Below, piece by piece: positions 52,840 through 62,199 of a stretch of DNA of 64,000 bases. The notes beneath the pieces were generated by a model. It had not been told where the DNA came from, made no database searches, and saw only the letters and a program-made list of their open reading frames with translations. The translations under genes and the position numbers were made by a program. Source of the stretch: Bacteroidota bacterium (GTDB taxonomy: Bacteria; Bacteroidota; Bacteroidia; Chitinophagales; Saprospiraceae); NCBI GenBank assembly GCA_016124585.1, contig WGNL01000016.1, forward strand, positions 1-64,000, given 5' to 3'. Position 1 is the first letter of the stretch. The number at the start of each line of letters is the position of its first letter.

Positions 52840-54216
52840 ATGAGACATCTAATCGCTACGATTCTCGTAGCAACGCTTTTTTTAACGAGTGCCAATGCCC
52901 AATATCAACTTGGGTTACGCTTGGAAACTTACGCTGGGGTGAACAGCTTACCTATCAACCCTGCTGGCAATTTAAACAATCCAAATAAATGGGATATCAA
53001 TCTTACTGGAATTGGCATTTTTTTACAGAACAACTATTTTTATTTAGAAGATGCCAGCCTTTCAAAATTTGCCTTTATATCGCATAGTATAAAAAACAAG
53101 GACAAGAATAAAGACCGAAATTTATCGGATTATTATATCATGATGGATTTCTTCGATGACGATAATAGCCGTTTTATTAATTCGATGGCATTTATTTCAG
53201 GCCCATCCCTTGCCGTTCGATTAGGCAAAAACATTTCCATTGGGGCATTTTACAATATGCGATATATGATTGGGGGTAAAGACCTACCCAATGAATTGAG
53301 CTATTACAAGTTTAAATCAAAATCAATTGTGGAACAATTGGCCATACCGAAGCTCAATTTTTCCATGCTTAATTGGTCGGAAATAGGACTTAACCTTGCC
53401 AAAAAAATCCCTACCATTAATGGCTCACTTAATTTTGGAGTTAGCCTTAAATACCTTCAAGGTCACCAAGGAGGTTATGCTAAAACCAATGAGCCATATT
53501 ATTATGGAAACCTGCCGGAAACCAAAATTTCCCTCCGCTTACCCGATGGACAACTTAATTTTGCAGGCGATTTGGATAAATCTAAATTAATGGATGTGAA
53601 CGGTAAAGGTATTGGCGCTGATTTAGGTTTTACCTATATCTTTCAAGACCATGCCGAAGAAGGGTTTAAACTTAAAATCGGTGCTTCCTTACTTGATATG
53701 GGCCGAATTACATTTAAAAAGAACACACAGGTTTATCAATTAAATATTGACACTAATGTCGTGGTGGATTTGGAAAAATACAAGGAGTATAGCTACCCGA
53801 GTGACCTAGATAAGGCCATCCATGATTTTAGCGATGAACTGTTGAAAGAAAATATTACAACGGATAACAGCCAAAGTTTCAGCATGAGTCTACCCGCCGC
53901 CTTCAGCCTACAAGCTGATTATGGCGTAACGGGTAAAATATATCTCAATGCATTAATAATTCAACAGTTGGCAAGTACAGCGAAGACGCCACTAAGAAGA
54001 AATATTCTGGCATTGACGCCTCGGTGGCAAACTAAGTGGTTTTCAGCTTCTGCACCCATTTCCTTGAACGATTGGAATAAATTGCAAGTTGGACTTGGTA
54101 TGCGCTTGAGTTGGCTAGTTATTGGAACAGAGGATTTTGCCTCCACTTTTTTCAATAAAAATTTCACGGGTGGTGATTTTTATATCGCCGTTAAAATCAA
54201 CACTTTTAAAAACTAA
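52840..54216 (+). CDS. DUF5723-type outer-membrane protein
   Basis: The ATG at 52840 (MRHLIATILVATLFLTSANA) is preferred to a TTG nine bases upstream. The 458-residue protein has a signal peptide and a barrel-like body with the early pattern TYAGVNSLPINPAGNLNNPN, typical of DUF5723 (PorP-related/SprF-like) outer-membrane proteins. Strand-like repeats continue (NFGVSLKYLQGHQGGYAK, FKLKIGASLLDMGRITFKKN) to the final DFYIAVKINTFKN. Codon use is more AT-rich than most neighbours. A large palindromic terminator follows. Confidence 0.75.
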   Translation: MRHLIATILVATLFLTSANAQYQLGLRLETYAGVNSLPINPAGNLNNPNKWDINLTGIGIFLQNNYFYLEDASLSKFAFISHSIKNKDKNKDRNLSDYYIMMDFFDDDNSRFINSMAFISGPSLAVRLGKNISIGAFYNMRYMIGGKDLPNELSYYKFKSKSIVEQLAIPKLNFSMLNWSEIGLNLAKKIPTINGSLNFGVSLKYLQGHQGGYAKTNEPYYYGNLPETKISLRLPDGQLNFAGDLDKSKLMDVNGKGIGADLGFTYIFQDHAEEGFKLKIGASLLDMGRITFKKNTQVYQLNIDTNVVVDLEKYKEYSYPSDLDKAIHDFSDELLKENITTDNSQSFSMSLPAAFSLQADYGVTGKIYLNALIIQQLASTAKTPLRRNILALTPRWQTKWFSASAPISLNDWNKLQVGLGMRLSWLVIGTEDFASTFFNKNFTGGDFYIAVKINTFKN

Positions 54217-54294
54217 TAAACGGATTTGATTCACCCTAACTCAAAGCTGTATAATGTGAGATAATTAAATAAAAAGAGCGATTTTTTCCAAAAT

Positions 54295-54332
54295 AAAATA
54301 GGCTTCACATATGCATATGTGAAGCCTATTTT
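54295..54332. terminator. Perfect 38-bp palindrome, bidirectional terminator
   Basis: AAAATAGGCTTCACATATG is followed directly by its exact reverse complement. T-runs and A-runs flank it. It separates the DUF5723 gene from the convergent isomerase gene. Confidence 0.88.
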
Positions 54333-54336
54333 TATT

Positions 54337-54364
54337 AATATCCAATATCAAATACCCAATATCC
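54337..54364. repeat. 7-bp-period array at the 3' end of the isomerase gene
   Basis: TCCAATA, TCAAATA and CCCAATA (54341-54361) follow each other at an exact 7-bp period. The array contains the TGA stop codon of the minus-strand isomerase gene, so its last residues (RRILGI) come from the repeat. Confidence 0.7.
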
Positions 54365-55400
54365 TCCGGTTTAATTCCTCGTCCGGTTTGCCGCCAGCGA
54401 AGTCGTCGAAAGCCCGCTCGGTCACTTTGATAATATGGTTTTCGATGAAAGGCGCACCTTCAGCAGCGCCCTGTTCGGCATCCTTGATGCAGCATTCCCA
54501 TTCGAGCACCGCCCAACCATCGTAATCGTACTGTGCTAGCTTGCTGAAAATGGACACGAAATCCACCTGCCCATCACCCAATGAACGGAAGCGGCCCGGG
54601 CGGTTTATCCAGTCCTGATAGCCACCGTAAACGCCGCTGCGACCCGTGGCATTGAACTCTGCATCCTTCACGTGGAACATCTTGATAAACTCGTGATAAA
54701 TATCGATATATGCCAGATAATCAAGCTGTTGCAACACAAAATGGCTGGGGTCGTAGAGAATATTCACCCGTTTGTGATTGCCAGTTGCCTCCCGAAAACG
54801 CTCAAAGGTAATACCATCGTGAAGGTCTTCGCCTGGGTGGATTTCGTAGCAGAGGTCAACGCCCACCTCGTCGAAGGCATTCAGGATGGGCAACCAGCGT
54901 TTGGCGAGTTCCCGGAAACCAGTATCAACCAACCCCTGTGGTCGCTGCGGCCAAGGATAGACGGTGTGCCAAAATAATGCGCCACTGAAAGTCACGTGCA
55001 CATCAATACCAAGGTTCCGACTTGCTTTGGCGGCCCATTTCAATTGCTGCACCGCCCACTCGGTGCGGGCGGCGGGATTGTTGCGGTGCTGCTCTGGTGC
55101 AAATACGTCGAAACCAAGGTCGTAGGCTGGATGCACGGCCACAAGCTGGCCTTGCAAGTGCGTGGAAAGCTCAGTGATTTGCACCCCGCAAGCTTCTACC
55201 CGACCCTTGAGGTCGTCACAGTAATCCTTGCTTTCGGCGGCTTTTTGAAGGTCAATGAGACGGCCATCCCAAGTCGGGATTTGAACGCCGATGTAGCCAA
55301 GGTCGGCTGCCCATTTGCAGACGCTTTCGAGGGAGTTGAACGGCGCTTGGTCGCCCATGAATTGTGCGAGGAATATCGCTGGACCTTTGATGTTTTTCAT
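54348..55400 (-). CDS. Sugar phosphate isomerase/epimerase (xylose-isomerase-like TIM barrel)
   Basis: This 350-residue protein has the AP-endonuclease-2/xylose isomerase-like barrel pattern: LGYIGVQIPTWDGRLIDLQK, VDLCYEIHPGEDLHDGITFE (metal-ligand Glu), VNILYDPSHFVLQQLDYLAY (Asp, His), and MFHVKDAEFNATGRSGVYGG. Metal ligands of the family (E, D, H, E) are all seen, the last in WAVLEWECCIKDAEQ. It probably isomerises or epimerises a sugar or cyclitol. No sugar operon surrounds it. Confidence 0.82.
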   Translation of the reverse strand: MKNIKGPAIFLAQFMGDQAPFNSLESVCKWAADLGYIGVQIPTWDGRLIDLQKAAESKDYCDDLKGRVEACGVQITELSTHLQGQLVAVHPAYDLGFDVFAPEQHRNNPAARTEWAVQQLKWAAKASRNLGIDVHVTFSGALFWHTVYPWPQRPQGLVDTGFRELAKRWLPILNAFDEVGVDLCYEIHPGEDLHDGITFERFREATGNHKRVNILYDPSHFVLQQLDYLAYIDIYHEFIKMFHVKDAEFNATGRSGVYGGYQDWINRPGRFRSLGDGQVDFVSIFSKLAQYDYDGWAVLEWECCIKDAEQGAAEGAPFIENHIIKVTERAFDDFAGGKPDEELNRRILGI

Positions 55401-55556
55401 TATCGTTGACTGTTTTGTTCTTAAAATTCAATCATGAATTTGGCTAATTGGATGCGCCAAAATAGGGAAATTCTTTTGGGGGCAAAATTGAATTTAAGAA
55501 TCCATCCATGCTTACATTTTATGTACAACTATCACTTATTTTAGCTGTTAAAAAAC

Positions 55557-55564
55557 TACCTTTG
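55557..55564 (+). promoter_or_regulatory. -7 element (TACCTTTG) of the aconitase gene
   Basis: Exact TAnnTTTG match about 55 bp upstream of the preferred ATG at 55619. The -33 box is weak. Confidence 0.55.
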
Positions 55565-55618
55565 CGCCCTCAAAAGAACCGTTACACAAAGTATTTTCTC
55601 ACCAAATCCAACATCCAA

Positions 55619-57895
55619 ATGGTTTTTGACCTCGATTTGATACAAAAGCTCTACGCCGAGCTCCCCGCAAAACTCAAGAAAGCCCGCAAAAAGCTGGGTC
55701 GCCCCATGCCTTTGGCAGAAAAAATCCTCTACTCACACCTGCACCCCGAATCACCCTTGAAGGAATACCAGCGTGGCGTGGACTATGTGTCCTTTGCCCC
55801 TGACCGGGTAGCCATGCAGGATGCTACGGCGCAAATGGCGCTGCTCCAGTTCGACATGTGCGGCAAAACAAAAACTGCTGTGCCTAGCACGGTACACTGC
55901 GACCACTTGATTTTGGCCAAAGACGGTGCCCAGACCGACCTCTCCAATTCACTTGATAAAAACAAGGAAGTGTTCGATTTCCTTTCCTCCATTTCCAACA
56001 AATACGGCATCGGCTTCTGGAAACCTGGCGCAGGTATCATCCACCAAATTGTGTTGGAAAACTATGCTTTCCCCGGTGCGATGATGGTCGGCACAGACTC
56101 CCACACGCCCAACGCTGGCGGCCTTGGCATGGTGGCCATTGGCGTCGGTGGTGCCGATGCAGTGGACGTGATGGTGGGCATGCCTTGGGAACTCAAAATG
56201 CCAAAACTCATCGGCGTGAAGCTGACTGGCAAACTCAGCGGTTGGACTTCTTCCAAGGATGTCATCCTGAAAGTGGCGGGTATTTTGACGGTGAAAGGCG
56301 GCACTGGCGCAATCGTCGAGTATTTCGGTGAGGGTGCAAAATCGCTTTCCTGCACGGGCAAAGGCACTATATGCAACATGGGTGCTGAAATCGGTGCTAC
56401 GACCTCCACTTTCGGCTACGATGAAGCAATGGCTCGCTATCTGCGCATCACTGGCCGTGCTGATGTGGCAGATTTGGCAGATAAAATTGCGAAGGACCTT
56501 ACTGGTGACCCTGAGTGCTACGCCAACCCAGAGAAATATTTTGACCAAGTCATTGAGATTGATCTTTCGACCTTGGAGCCACACGTGAACGGCCCGTACA
56601 CACCAGATTTGGCTTGGCCCATCTCCAAATTTGCGCAAGCGGTAAAAGACAATGGCTATCCGCAGAAACTTGAAGTCGGACTCATCGGTTCCTGCACAAA
56701 CTCCAGCTACGAAGACCTCGACCGTGCAGCTTCGTTGGCACGCCAAGCGGTTTCAAAGAAACTGAAGGTAAAATCGGAATTCACCGTGACGCCTGGTTCT
56801 GAGCAGATCCGGTACACCGTGGCCCGTGACGGCCAATTAGAGGCTTTCGAGCAAATGGGCGGCGTGGTTTTGGCAAATGCCTGCGGCCCTTGCATCGGCC
56901 AATGGCAGCGCCACACCAACGACCCGAACAAAAAGAACAGCATCATCACGTCGTTCAACCGTAACTTTTCGAAGCGGAACGATGGCAACCCAAACACCCA
57001 CGGTTTCGTGGCCAGTCCTGAAATTGTAACTGCCTTAGCTATCGCTGGCGACCTCGGCTTCAACCCGCTGACAGACAGCCTCATCAACGAGGAGGGCGTA
57101 GCGGTGAAATTGGATCCACCAACTGGCGTGGAATTGCCGCCAAAAGGTTTTGACGTAAAAGACGCTGGTTTCCAAGCCCCTGCAGCGGATGGCAGCAAAG
57201 TAAAAGTAACTGTCAGCCCGACCTCTAACCGCTTGCAGTTGCTGACGCCTTTTGAGCCAATCACGACGAAGCAGCTTCGCAATATGCGGGTGCTCATCAA
57301 GGCAAAAGGCAAGTGTACCACCGACCACATCTCGATGGCTGGGCCTTGGTTGGAGTTCCGTGGGCACTTGGAAAACATCTCCAACAACTGCCTCATTGGG
57401 GCGCTCAATTTTTACAACGAGCAAACCAACAGTGTGGCGAACTACGGCAAACGTGGCACCAAGGCCAAGTACATGCCTGTGCCAGACAGCGCCCGTGCTT
57501 ACAAAGCTGCTGGCGTGAGCACGATTGTTTTTGGGGAAGAAAACTACGGCGAGGGCAGCAGCCGGGAACATGCGGCGATGGAACCACGCTTCCTTGGCGT
57601 GAAGGCAGTCATCGTGAAATCGTTCGCCCGTATCCACGAAACGAACCTGAAAAAGCAGGGGATGTTGGCGCTCACTTTTGTGAACAATGCCGACTACGAC
57701 AAAATCCGTCAGGATGATAAAATTGACATCAAAGGCAACCTCACTCCCGGCAAGAATTTGACCATCGTGCTGAAACATGCGGATGGCACTGAGGAAAGCT
57801 TTGAAGTGAAACACACTTACAACAAGCAGCAGATTGGCTGGGTGAAGGCAGGTTCTGCTTTGAACAAAATCAGGAAAGACATGAGCGCAGCCTAA
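55619..57895 (+). CDS. Aconitate hydratase (mitochondrial-type)
   Basis: Aconitase interconverts citrate and isocitrate in the TCA cycle using a 4Fe-4S cluster. The ATG at 55619 gives 758 residues ([20 protein letters not shown]), close to the mitochondrial-type length; an upstream frame would include the promoter. The cluster cysteines are in [12 protein letters not shown] and [10 protein letters not shown]. Other signatures are [37 protein letters not shown] in the swivelling part, and [17 protein letters not shown]. The gene stands alone and is followed by a terminator. Confidence 0.95.
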   Translation: MVFDLDLIQKLYAELPAKLKKARKKLGRPMPLAEKILYSHLHPESPLKEYQRGVDYVSFAPDRVAMQDATAQMALLQFDMCGKTKTAVPSTVHCDHLILAKDGAQTDLSNSLDKNKEVFDFLSSISNKYGIGFWKPGAGIIHQIVLENYAFPGAMMVGTDSHTPNAGGLGMVAIGVGGADAVDVMVGMPWELKMPKLIGVKLTGKLSGWTSSKDVILKVAGILTVKGGTGAIVEYFGEGAKSLSCTGKGTICNMGAEIGATTSTFGYDEAMARYLRITGRADVADLADKIAKDLTGDPECYANPEKYFDQVIEIDLSTLEPHVNGPYTPDLAWPISKFAQAVKDNGYPQKLEVGLIGSCTNSSYEDLDRAASLARQAVSKKLKVKSEFTVTPGSEQIRYTVARDGQLEAFEQMGGVVLANACGPCIGQWQRHTNDPNKKNSIITSFNRNFSKRNDGNPNTHGFVASPEIVTALAIAGDLGFNPLTDSLINEEGVAVKLDPPTGVELPPKGFDVKDAGFQAPAADGSKVKVTVSPTSNRLQLLTPFEPITTKQLRNMRVLIKAKGKCTTDHISMAGPWLEFRGHLENISNNCLIGALNFYNEQTNSVANYGKRGTKAKYMPVPDSARAYKAAGVSTIVFGEENYGEGSSREHAAMEPRFLGVKAVIVKSFARIHETNLKKQGMLALTFVNNADYDKIRQDDKIDIKGNLTPGKNLTIVLKHADGTEESFEVKHTYNKQQIGWVKAGSALNKIRKDMSAA

Positions 57896-57919
57896 AGCTT
57901 TGCTCGTCAACAAAATAAA

Positions 57920-57963
57920 ATAGGCCGTACTGGAGCATTTGCGCTGGTACGGCCTATGTTTTT
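57920..57963 (+). terminator. Terminator after the aconitase gene
   Basis: ATAGGCCGTAC and GTACGGCCTAT form an 11-bp stem with a 16-nt loop followed by GTTTTT; A-rich sequence on the other side would also serve the convergent gene. Confidence 0.85.
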
Positions 57964-57985
57964 AAAAAGAAAGGCAGTTTAAAAA

Positions 57986-58417
57986 TCACCCATTGAACAC
58001 TTCAATTTCATGGTTTTTGATGACGAGGTCGGTGAACTTACCCCTGAAACGGGTAGCCCGTACAATATGGTTATCAATCCAGTGGTAATTGCCGCCCCGG
58101 GGTTTGCCGAAGAGGATACCGTGGTATTTGAAACCATGTTTTTTCAACCAAGTCTCGGTCACTTCTCGATGTTCCTCGGTGCGAGACGTAAAAAAGGTGA
58201 TGACATGACCTTCGTCGTACCACTTGTTCAAAATCTTAAGCGCATCGGGATAGGGAGGCACAATGGCCATTCTTTCTGGTTCTTCATTGGGCACGTCGTC
58301 GCATACTGTCCCATCAATATCTATCAGGAAGTTTTTCTGATCTTCAGGTAGGATTGGACTAATGTGTTCCCCTTTTTCATTGAAAGCTTCAACCAGTTTT
58401 GCTTGATGTTTTTCCAT
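57986..58417 (-). CDS. Small HAD-superfamily phosphatase-like protein
   Basis: This 143-residue protein keeps the HAD motif I in FLIDIDGTVCDDVPNEEPER, the motif II threonine/serine in VITFFTSRTEEHREVTETWL and the late acidic motif in NYHWIDNHIVRATR. It is a cap-less HAD enzyme of a family often labelled phosphoheptose isomerase or LNS2-like in annotations, which I consider uncertain. It is probably a small phosphatase. It stands between aconitase and the META lipoprotein gene. Confidence 0.78.
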   Translation of the reverse strand: MEKHQAKLVEAFNEKGEHISPILPEDQKNFLIDIDGTVCDDVPNEEPERMAIVPPYPDALKILNKWYDEGHVITFFTSRTEEHREVTETWLKKHGFKYHGILFGKPRGGNYHWIDNHIVRATRFRGKFTDLVIKNHEIEVFNG

Positions 58418-58504
58418 TTGAAAAAAGCCGATTTGTCTTGGATGAAATTGCGAACACTATCATAGTGTCACCATTACGCAAAGCTAAGAAGAAAGCTGAA
58501 ATCC

Positions 58505-59479
58505 TTAAATTTTTGCCATTTTGTACATGCCTGCATCTAGTTTTGCCGATTTATCCAAGACCATGTTGCCATTCTCATCCTGAAGCAAGAACGTTATACG
58601 TTCTTCTTTAAGCTTACCGCTGTCATCGTTTAAGGTATAGTGTTGCACCACGTCAGTGCGACCATCTTTATTTGTGTCAATTAGCCAAGCATCTTGCTGG
58701 TTGCACCACCCCTCATCACACCAAGCCCAGGCAACCGTCTCCACATGTTGCATTTCGTTATCTTTTACCCTGAAAATGGCAATATCACTAGAAACATAAC
58801 GCCCAGGTATGCGGCAAATAAAAAAACCGCCATATTGCCCAACGGCCATAACCTCGCCACCGCTCCCAGTCCAAACATCCCGGACATCTGCGCTAAAATA
58901 TTTGTAAAAACTGGTGTCAACTAAATTGCCTTTGAAGGGGTAATTGCCAGGGTTGTCCACCCGAAGGATGGGATGAAGATGTAGCGCCTCATTACTTTCA
59001 AGCATTGGGAATTGAGCGGCTAACCTGCCAACCCCCTGCGAAAACTGGACAGCCTCGGCCTTGTCCTTTTTCATCCTAAAAAAGCTGAGCTGCCCGTTAG
59101 AAGAAAATATATCGAGCTTATCACCACGTACGGAGTAGGCTTGAGCCTTGGAGAGCAGAGAGAGATAGGCATTTTCTTGTTCCATTTCATCACAAAAACG
59201 CTTGGTGACGCCCAAGTCGCCTAAACTGATGGTGCTGCCATTAATGCTATATTCTGCGAAATAGCTATTGCATGGAGCGGCACCATTGAGCTTCCCTTCG
59301 GAAAAAACTAGGGTGATTTCACTGGCATTAGAAAGTTTAACTGATTGGTCTACAAATTTAGCGGAGGAAAACGTCCAATAGCTTCCTTCGAGTTTTCCAC
59401 CGACGGGCGCTTGTTTGCATGAAGTTGTAAACAAGAATAATCCAAATATTGCGAAGCAAAATGAGGGTAAGTTTTTCAT
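58505..59479 (-). CDS. META-domain lipoprotein
   Basis: The ATG at 59479 starts a lipoprotein signal (MKNLPSFCFAIFGLFLFTTS, Cys21). The 324-residue protein has a META-type domain in about residues 30-140 (LEGSYWTFSSAKF, GKLNGAAPCNSYFAEYSING, FCDEMEQENAYLSLLSKA), as in HslJ-like proteins. The unassigned C-terminal half (about 150-324) has a possible EF-hand-like DTNKDGRTDVVQ (calcium binding possible). The META domain is linked to envelope stress or heat-shock in other bacteria; the role here is unknown. Confidence 0.78.
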   Translation of the reverse strand: MKNLPSFCFAIFGLFLFTTSCKQAPVGGKLEGSYWTFSSAKFVDQSVKLSNASEITLVFSEGKLNGAAPCNSYFAEYSINGSTISLGDLGVTKRFCDEMEQENAYLSLLSKAQAYSVRGDKLDIFSSNGQLSFFRMKKDKAEAVQFSQGVGRLAAQFPMLESNEALHLHPILRVDNPGNYPFKGNLVDTSFYKYFSADVRDVWTGSGGEVMAVGQYGGFFICRIPGRYVSSDIAIFRVKDNEMQHVETVAWAWCDEGWCNQQDAWLIDTNKDGRTDVVQHYTLNDDSGKLKEERITFLLQDENGNMVLDKSAKLDAGMYKMAKI

Positions 59480-59547
59480 GGAATGTCGGATTGAGTTACA
59501 ATTCACAGATGTCAAATTTAAGATTAGAATGAATGTGAATTGTAAAT

Positions 59548-59934
59548 CTACTCTTCTTCCTCACGCCCTCGCCCCATTTGATTGTCGGCTTCAAGTCGTT
59601 GGAAGAGCGTATCTACCCGGAACATTTCGTCAAGGGTGTCATCAATATAAAACTGGAGTTCCGGCATCCGGCGCATCTGCTTACCGATTCGGTTAACCAG
59701 TGCCGACTTTAAACGGGGGTAACTGTTCTCCATTTCCAAGATGACTTCCTGTTTGTTTTCGGTATTGAAAATACTGAGGTAAATCTTGGCGGTGTTGAAG
59801 TCTGGAGTCATTTTGACATTGGTCACAGTCACAAACGGCTCTGTGCCGTAGATGTACGAACCCTCTTGTTGTAGCAGCAAACTAAAGTGCCGCTTTATCA
59901 TTTCCCCTACTTGTTTTTGGCGAATTTCGGCCAT
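59548..59934 (-). CDS. rbfA: Ribosome-binding factor A
   Basis: RbfA binds the 30S subunit and helps mature the 5' end of 16S rRNA. The 128-residue protein begins MAEIRQKQVGEMIKRHFSLL and contains the KH-like core (VTVTNVKMTPDFNTAKIYLS, LKSALVNRIGKQMRRMPELQ, FYIDDTLDEMFRVDTLFQRL). The C terminus is an acidic tail (GRGREEEE). The gene stands alone, not with infB or truB. Confidence 0.95.
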   Translation of the reverse strand: MAEIRQKQVGEMIKRHFSLLLQQEGSYIYGTEPFVTVTNVKMTPDFNTAKIYLSIFNTENKQEVILEMENSYPRLKSALVNRIGKQMRRMPELQFYIDDTLDEMFRVDTLFQRLEADNQMGRGREEEE

Positions 59935-60150
59935 TGTTGAGACTTTAGACGAGAGAATTTAGACATCAGATGAGTGCTTTGTAAGCATAATGCCAATTTC
60001 TTCGTTGTTTAAAATTTGGGATGCAAAAACCAAACATTAGAATTTTATAGAGACTATACAAATTCAGTTGTCTAAAAATCTAATGTCCCTCTCAAGCGGC
60101 AAGTTATAAATCTTTTGCTTCGTAAAACGTTCCCAAAACGGAAAAAGAAA

Positions 60151-60180
60151 AGGCCGTGCTAGGGTACCCTAGCACGGCCT
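60151..60180. terminator. Perfect 30-bp palindrome, terminator of metK
   Basis: AGGCCGTGCTAGGGT is followed directly by its exact reverse complement. On the minus strand TTTTCTTTTTCC follows. It lies 18 bp beyond the metK stop codon. Confidence 0.88.
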
Positions 60181-60198
60181 AATTGCTTAATTGTGAAA

Positions 60199-61455
60199 TT
60201 AAGCGATACCGAAGGCCTTTTTCACCTTATCTACATAGTCCAGTTTCTCCCAAGTGAAGGTTTCTACTTCCTTCGTAATGGTTTCACCAGATCCATTGGT
60301 TAAAGTCACTTTTTTCAACTCCGATGTACGCCCCATGTGCCCATAAGCTGCTGTCTCGGAGTAGATGGGGTTGCGCAATTTGAAGCGATTTTCAATGGCA
60401 TATGGCCGCATATCGAAAATCTCGTTAACGATAGTGGCAATCTCACTGTCCTTCATTTTCACCTTGCTTGAGCCGTAGGTGTTAACATAAATATTGGTTG
60501 GCTTAGCAACACCAATAGCGTAACTCACCTGCACTAACACCTCACTGCAAACGCCCGCCGCTACTAGATTCTTGGCAATGTGACGGGTAGCATAAGCTGC
60601 TGAGCGGTCAACCTTTGATGGGTCTTTTCCACTGAAAGCGCCTCCGCCATGTGCGCCTTTGCCACCGTATGTATCTACAATGATTTTGCGACCTGTGAGA
60701 CCTGTATCGCCATGTGGGCCTCCAATAACAAACTTACCTGTTGGGTTCACGTGAAAGGTGATATCGCTTTTAAAAAGGCGTTGCACCTTTTGTGAGCATT
60801 TTTTCTTTACCCTTGGAATGACGTAGTTTATCACGTCTTTTTTGATTTGCTCAAGCATCGCTGCCTCCTCAGCAAAATCGTCATGCTGAGTAGAAACCAC
60901 AATGGTATCAATACGGATAGGCTGGTTTTTGTCGGAATATTCAATGGTCACCTGAGACTTAGCATCGGGACGGAGGTATTTCATCCGCTTTCCCTCCCGG
61001 CGGATATCAGCCATCTCCATCAAGATTTTGTGAGAAAGATCGAGTGCCAACGGCATGTAATTGTCCGTCTCGTTGGTGGCGTAGCCGAACATCATACCTT
61101 GGTCTCCTGCACCTTGGTCTTCCGGCTTTTTGCGTTCCACACCTCGGTTAATATCTGGTGATTGCTCATGGATGGCAGAAAGCACGCCGCAGGAATGCGC
61201 CTCGAACATGTACTCGCTCTTAGTGTAGCCAATACGTCCTATCACATTGCGAGCGATGGCTTGTACATCCAAATAAGTCGTGGTCTTTACTTCACCTGCC
61301 AGCACTACTTGCCCTGTAGTCACTAAGGTTTCACAAGCTACTTTTGAGCTAGGGTCGAAGGCGAGGAAGTGGTCAACTAGAGCGTCAGAAATCTGGTCAG
61401 CCACTTTGTCAGGATGTCCTTCTGATACACTTTCAGAAGTAAATAAGTATGGCAT
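60199..61455 (-). CDS. metK: S-adenosylmethionine synthetase
   Basis: MetK makes S-adenosylmethionine from methionine and ATP. The 418-residue protein has [15 protein letters not shown] (ATP-binding His and the metal site), [20 protein letters not shown], the glycine-rich loop [20 protein letters not shown] with the active-site Lys and Asp, and the conserved [20 protein letters not shown]. It is slightly longer than the E. coli enzyme (384), with a short insertion, as usual in this phylum. A TATCTTTG -7 element lies upstream; no SAM riboswitch fold is apparent to me. It connects with mtnA in methionine recycling. Confidence 0.96.
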   Translation of the reverse strand: MPYLFTSESVSEGHPDKVADQISDALVDHFLAFDPSSKVACETLVTTGQVVLAGEVKTTTYLDVQAIARNVIGRIGYTKSEYMFEAHSCGVLSAIHEQSPDINRGVERKKPEDQGAGDQGMMFGYATNETDNYMPLALDLSHKILMEMADIRREGKRMKYLRPDAKSQVTIEYSDKNQPIRIDTIVVSTQHDDFAEEAAMLEQIKKDVINYVIPRVKKKCSQKVQRLFKSDITFHVNPTGKFVIGGPHGDTGLTGRKIIVDTYGGKGAHGGGAFSGKDPSKVDRSAAYATRHIAKNLVAAGVCSEVLVQVSYAIGVAKPTNIYVNTYGSSKVKMKDSEIATIVNEIFDMRPYAIENRFKLRNPIYSETAAYGHMGRTSELKKVTLTNGSGETITKEVETFTWEKLDYVDKVKKAFGIA

Positions 61456-61516
61456 AGTTGCGATTTAAAAGATTAAAATTGTGGGTGAATATTTTGGGGG
61501 AACGTCAAAAGCGGCG

Positions 61517-61524
61517 CAAAGATA
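61517..61524 (-). promoter_or_regulatory. -7 element (TATCTTTG) of the metK promoter
   Basis: An exact TAnnTTTG match on the minus strand, 61 bp before the metK ATG. The -33 position is T-rich without a clear TTTG. Confidence 0.55.
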
Positions 61525-61738
61525 GTTTTTTTGAAAAAATGGTGTTTTGGAAAATTTTAATCAAAAGCTCATGCCAATTTGTGTTTTTTGGCAAAATAAA
61601 TGCCTCCCAAAGACCCCTATTTGTATTTATTGTACTGGTTTGTTAATTTTTTTTTAAACATCTACCAATCAGCTTGAATCTTAACTCGTTTGCACGTAAT
61701 TTGCAGCCGTGTTTCAAAATAGATAATCTAGAACCTGC

Positions 61739-62065
61739 ATGAAGCAAACTTTACTTGTAATTTTTCTCGCTTTTTCATCTTTTGCCCTTTTTGGACAAAG
61801 CAATAGTGAGCTATCAGGAGTCACCCCGCCTGTGAAAATTTCTGTTTACCCCAACCCTGCCACGAACTACATCAGCATCAACAAGGATGAAAATATTCGG
61901 GATATTGCCATATTCAACTTAGTTGGCAAAAAACTGAAGACCTTTCAAGAGGTTGAAAAAGATGAACACTACGATGTGAGTGATTTGCCCAATGGCATGT
62001 ATCTCGTTCAAGTGATTGATGACAATAAAAAAATCGTCACTACCCAGCGGATCAGCAAGCGATAA
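61739..62065 (+). CDS. Minimal T9SS type-A cargo protein
   Basis: This 108-residue protein consists of a signal peptide (MKQTLLVIFLAFSSFALFG), a linker of about 12 residues and a complete type-A T9SS sorting domain (VYPNPATNYISINKDENIRD, IAIFNLVGKKLKTFQEVEKD, LPNGMYLVQVIDDNKKIVTT). There is no room for another domain. Exported sorting domains without cargo are unusual; it may be a peptide delivered to the surface, a remnant of a larger gene, or a decoy or regulator of the sorting machinery (inference). It is divergent from metK and ends in a bidirectional terminator with priA. Confidence 0.82.
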   Translation: MKQTLLVIFLAFSSFALFGQSNSELSGVTPPVKISVYPNPATNYISINKDENIRDIAIFNLVGKKLKTFQEVEKDEHYDVSDLPNGMYLVQVIDDNKKIVTTQRISKR

Positions 62066-62087
62066 TATACACCCATAACGAGTTTTC

Positions 62088-62132
62088 AATTTAAAAAACT
62101 TTTGTCGACGTTCGGCAAAGGTTTTTTAAATT
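62088..62132. terminator. Bidirectional AT-rich terminator between the T9SS protein gene and priA
   Basis: AATTTAAAAAACTTTTG and CAAAGGTTTTTTAAATT form a stem of about 16 bp with G-U pairing, around an 11-nt loop, with T-runs on both strands. Confidence 0.75.
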
Positions 62133-62199
62133 ATTAATTGCTTCAATTGGTCGGCAATGAGACTACAAAACCTCACGATTTTTTGAATTGACAGCATTA

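Noticed and set aside
61456-61738. SAM riboswitch upstream of metK
   Set aside because: I could not find the conserved pairing and core motifs of SAM-I, SAM-II or SAM-IV types; only an AT-rich leader and a -7 box are seen.
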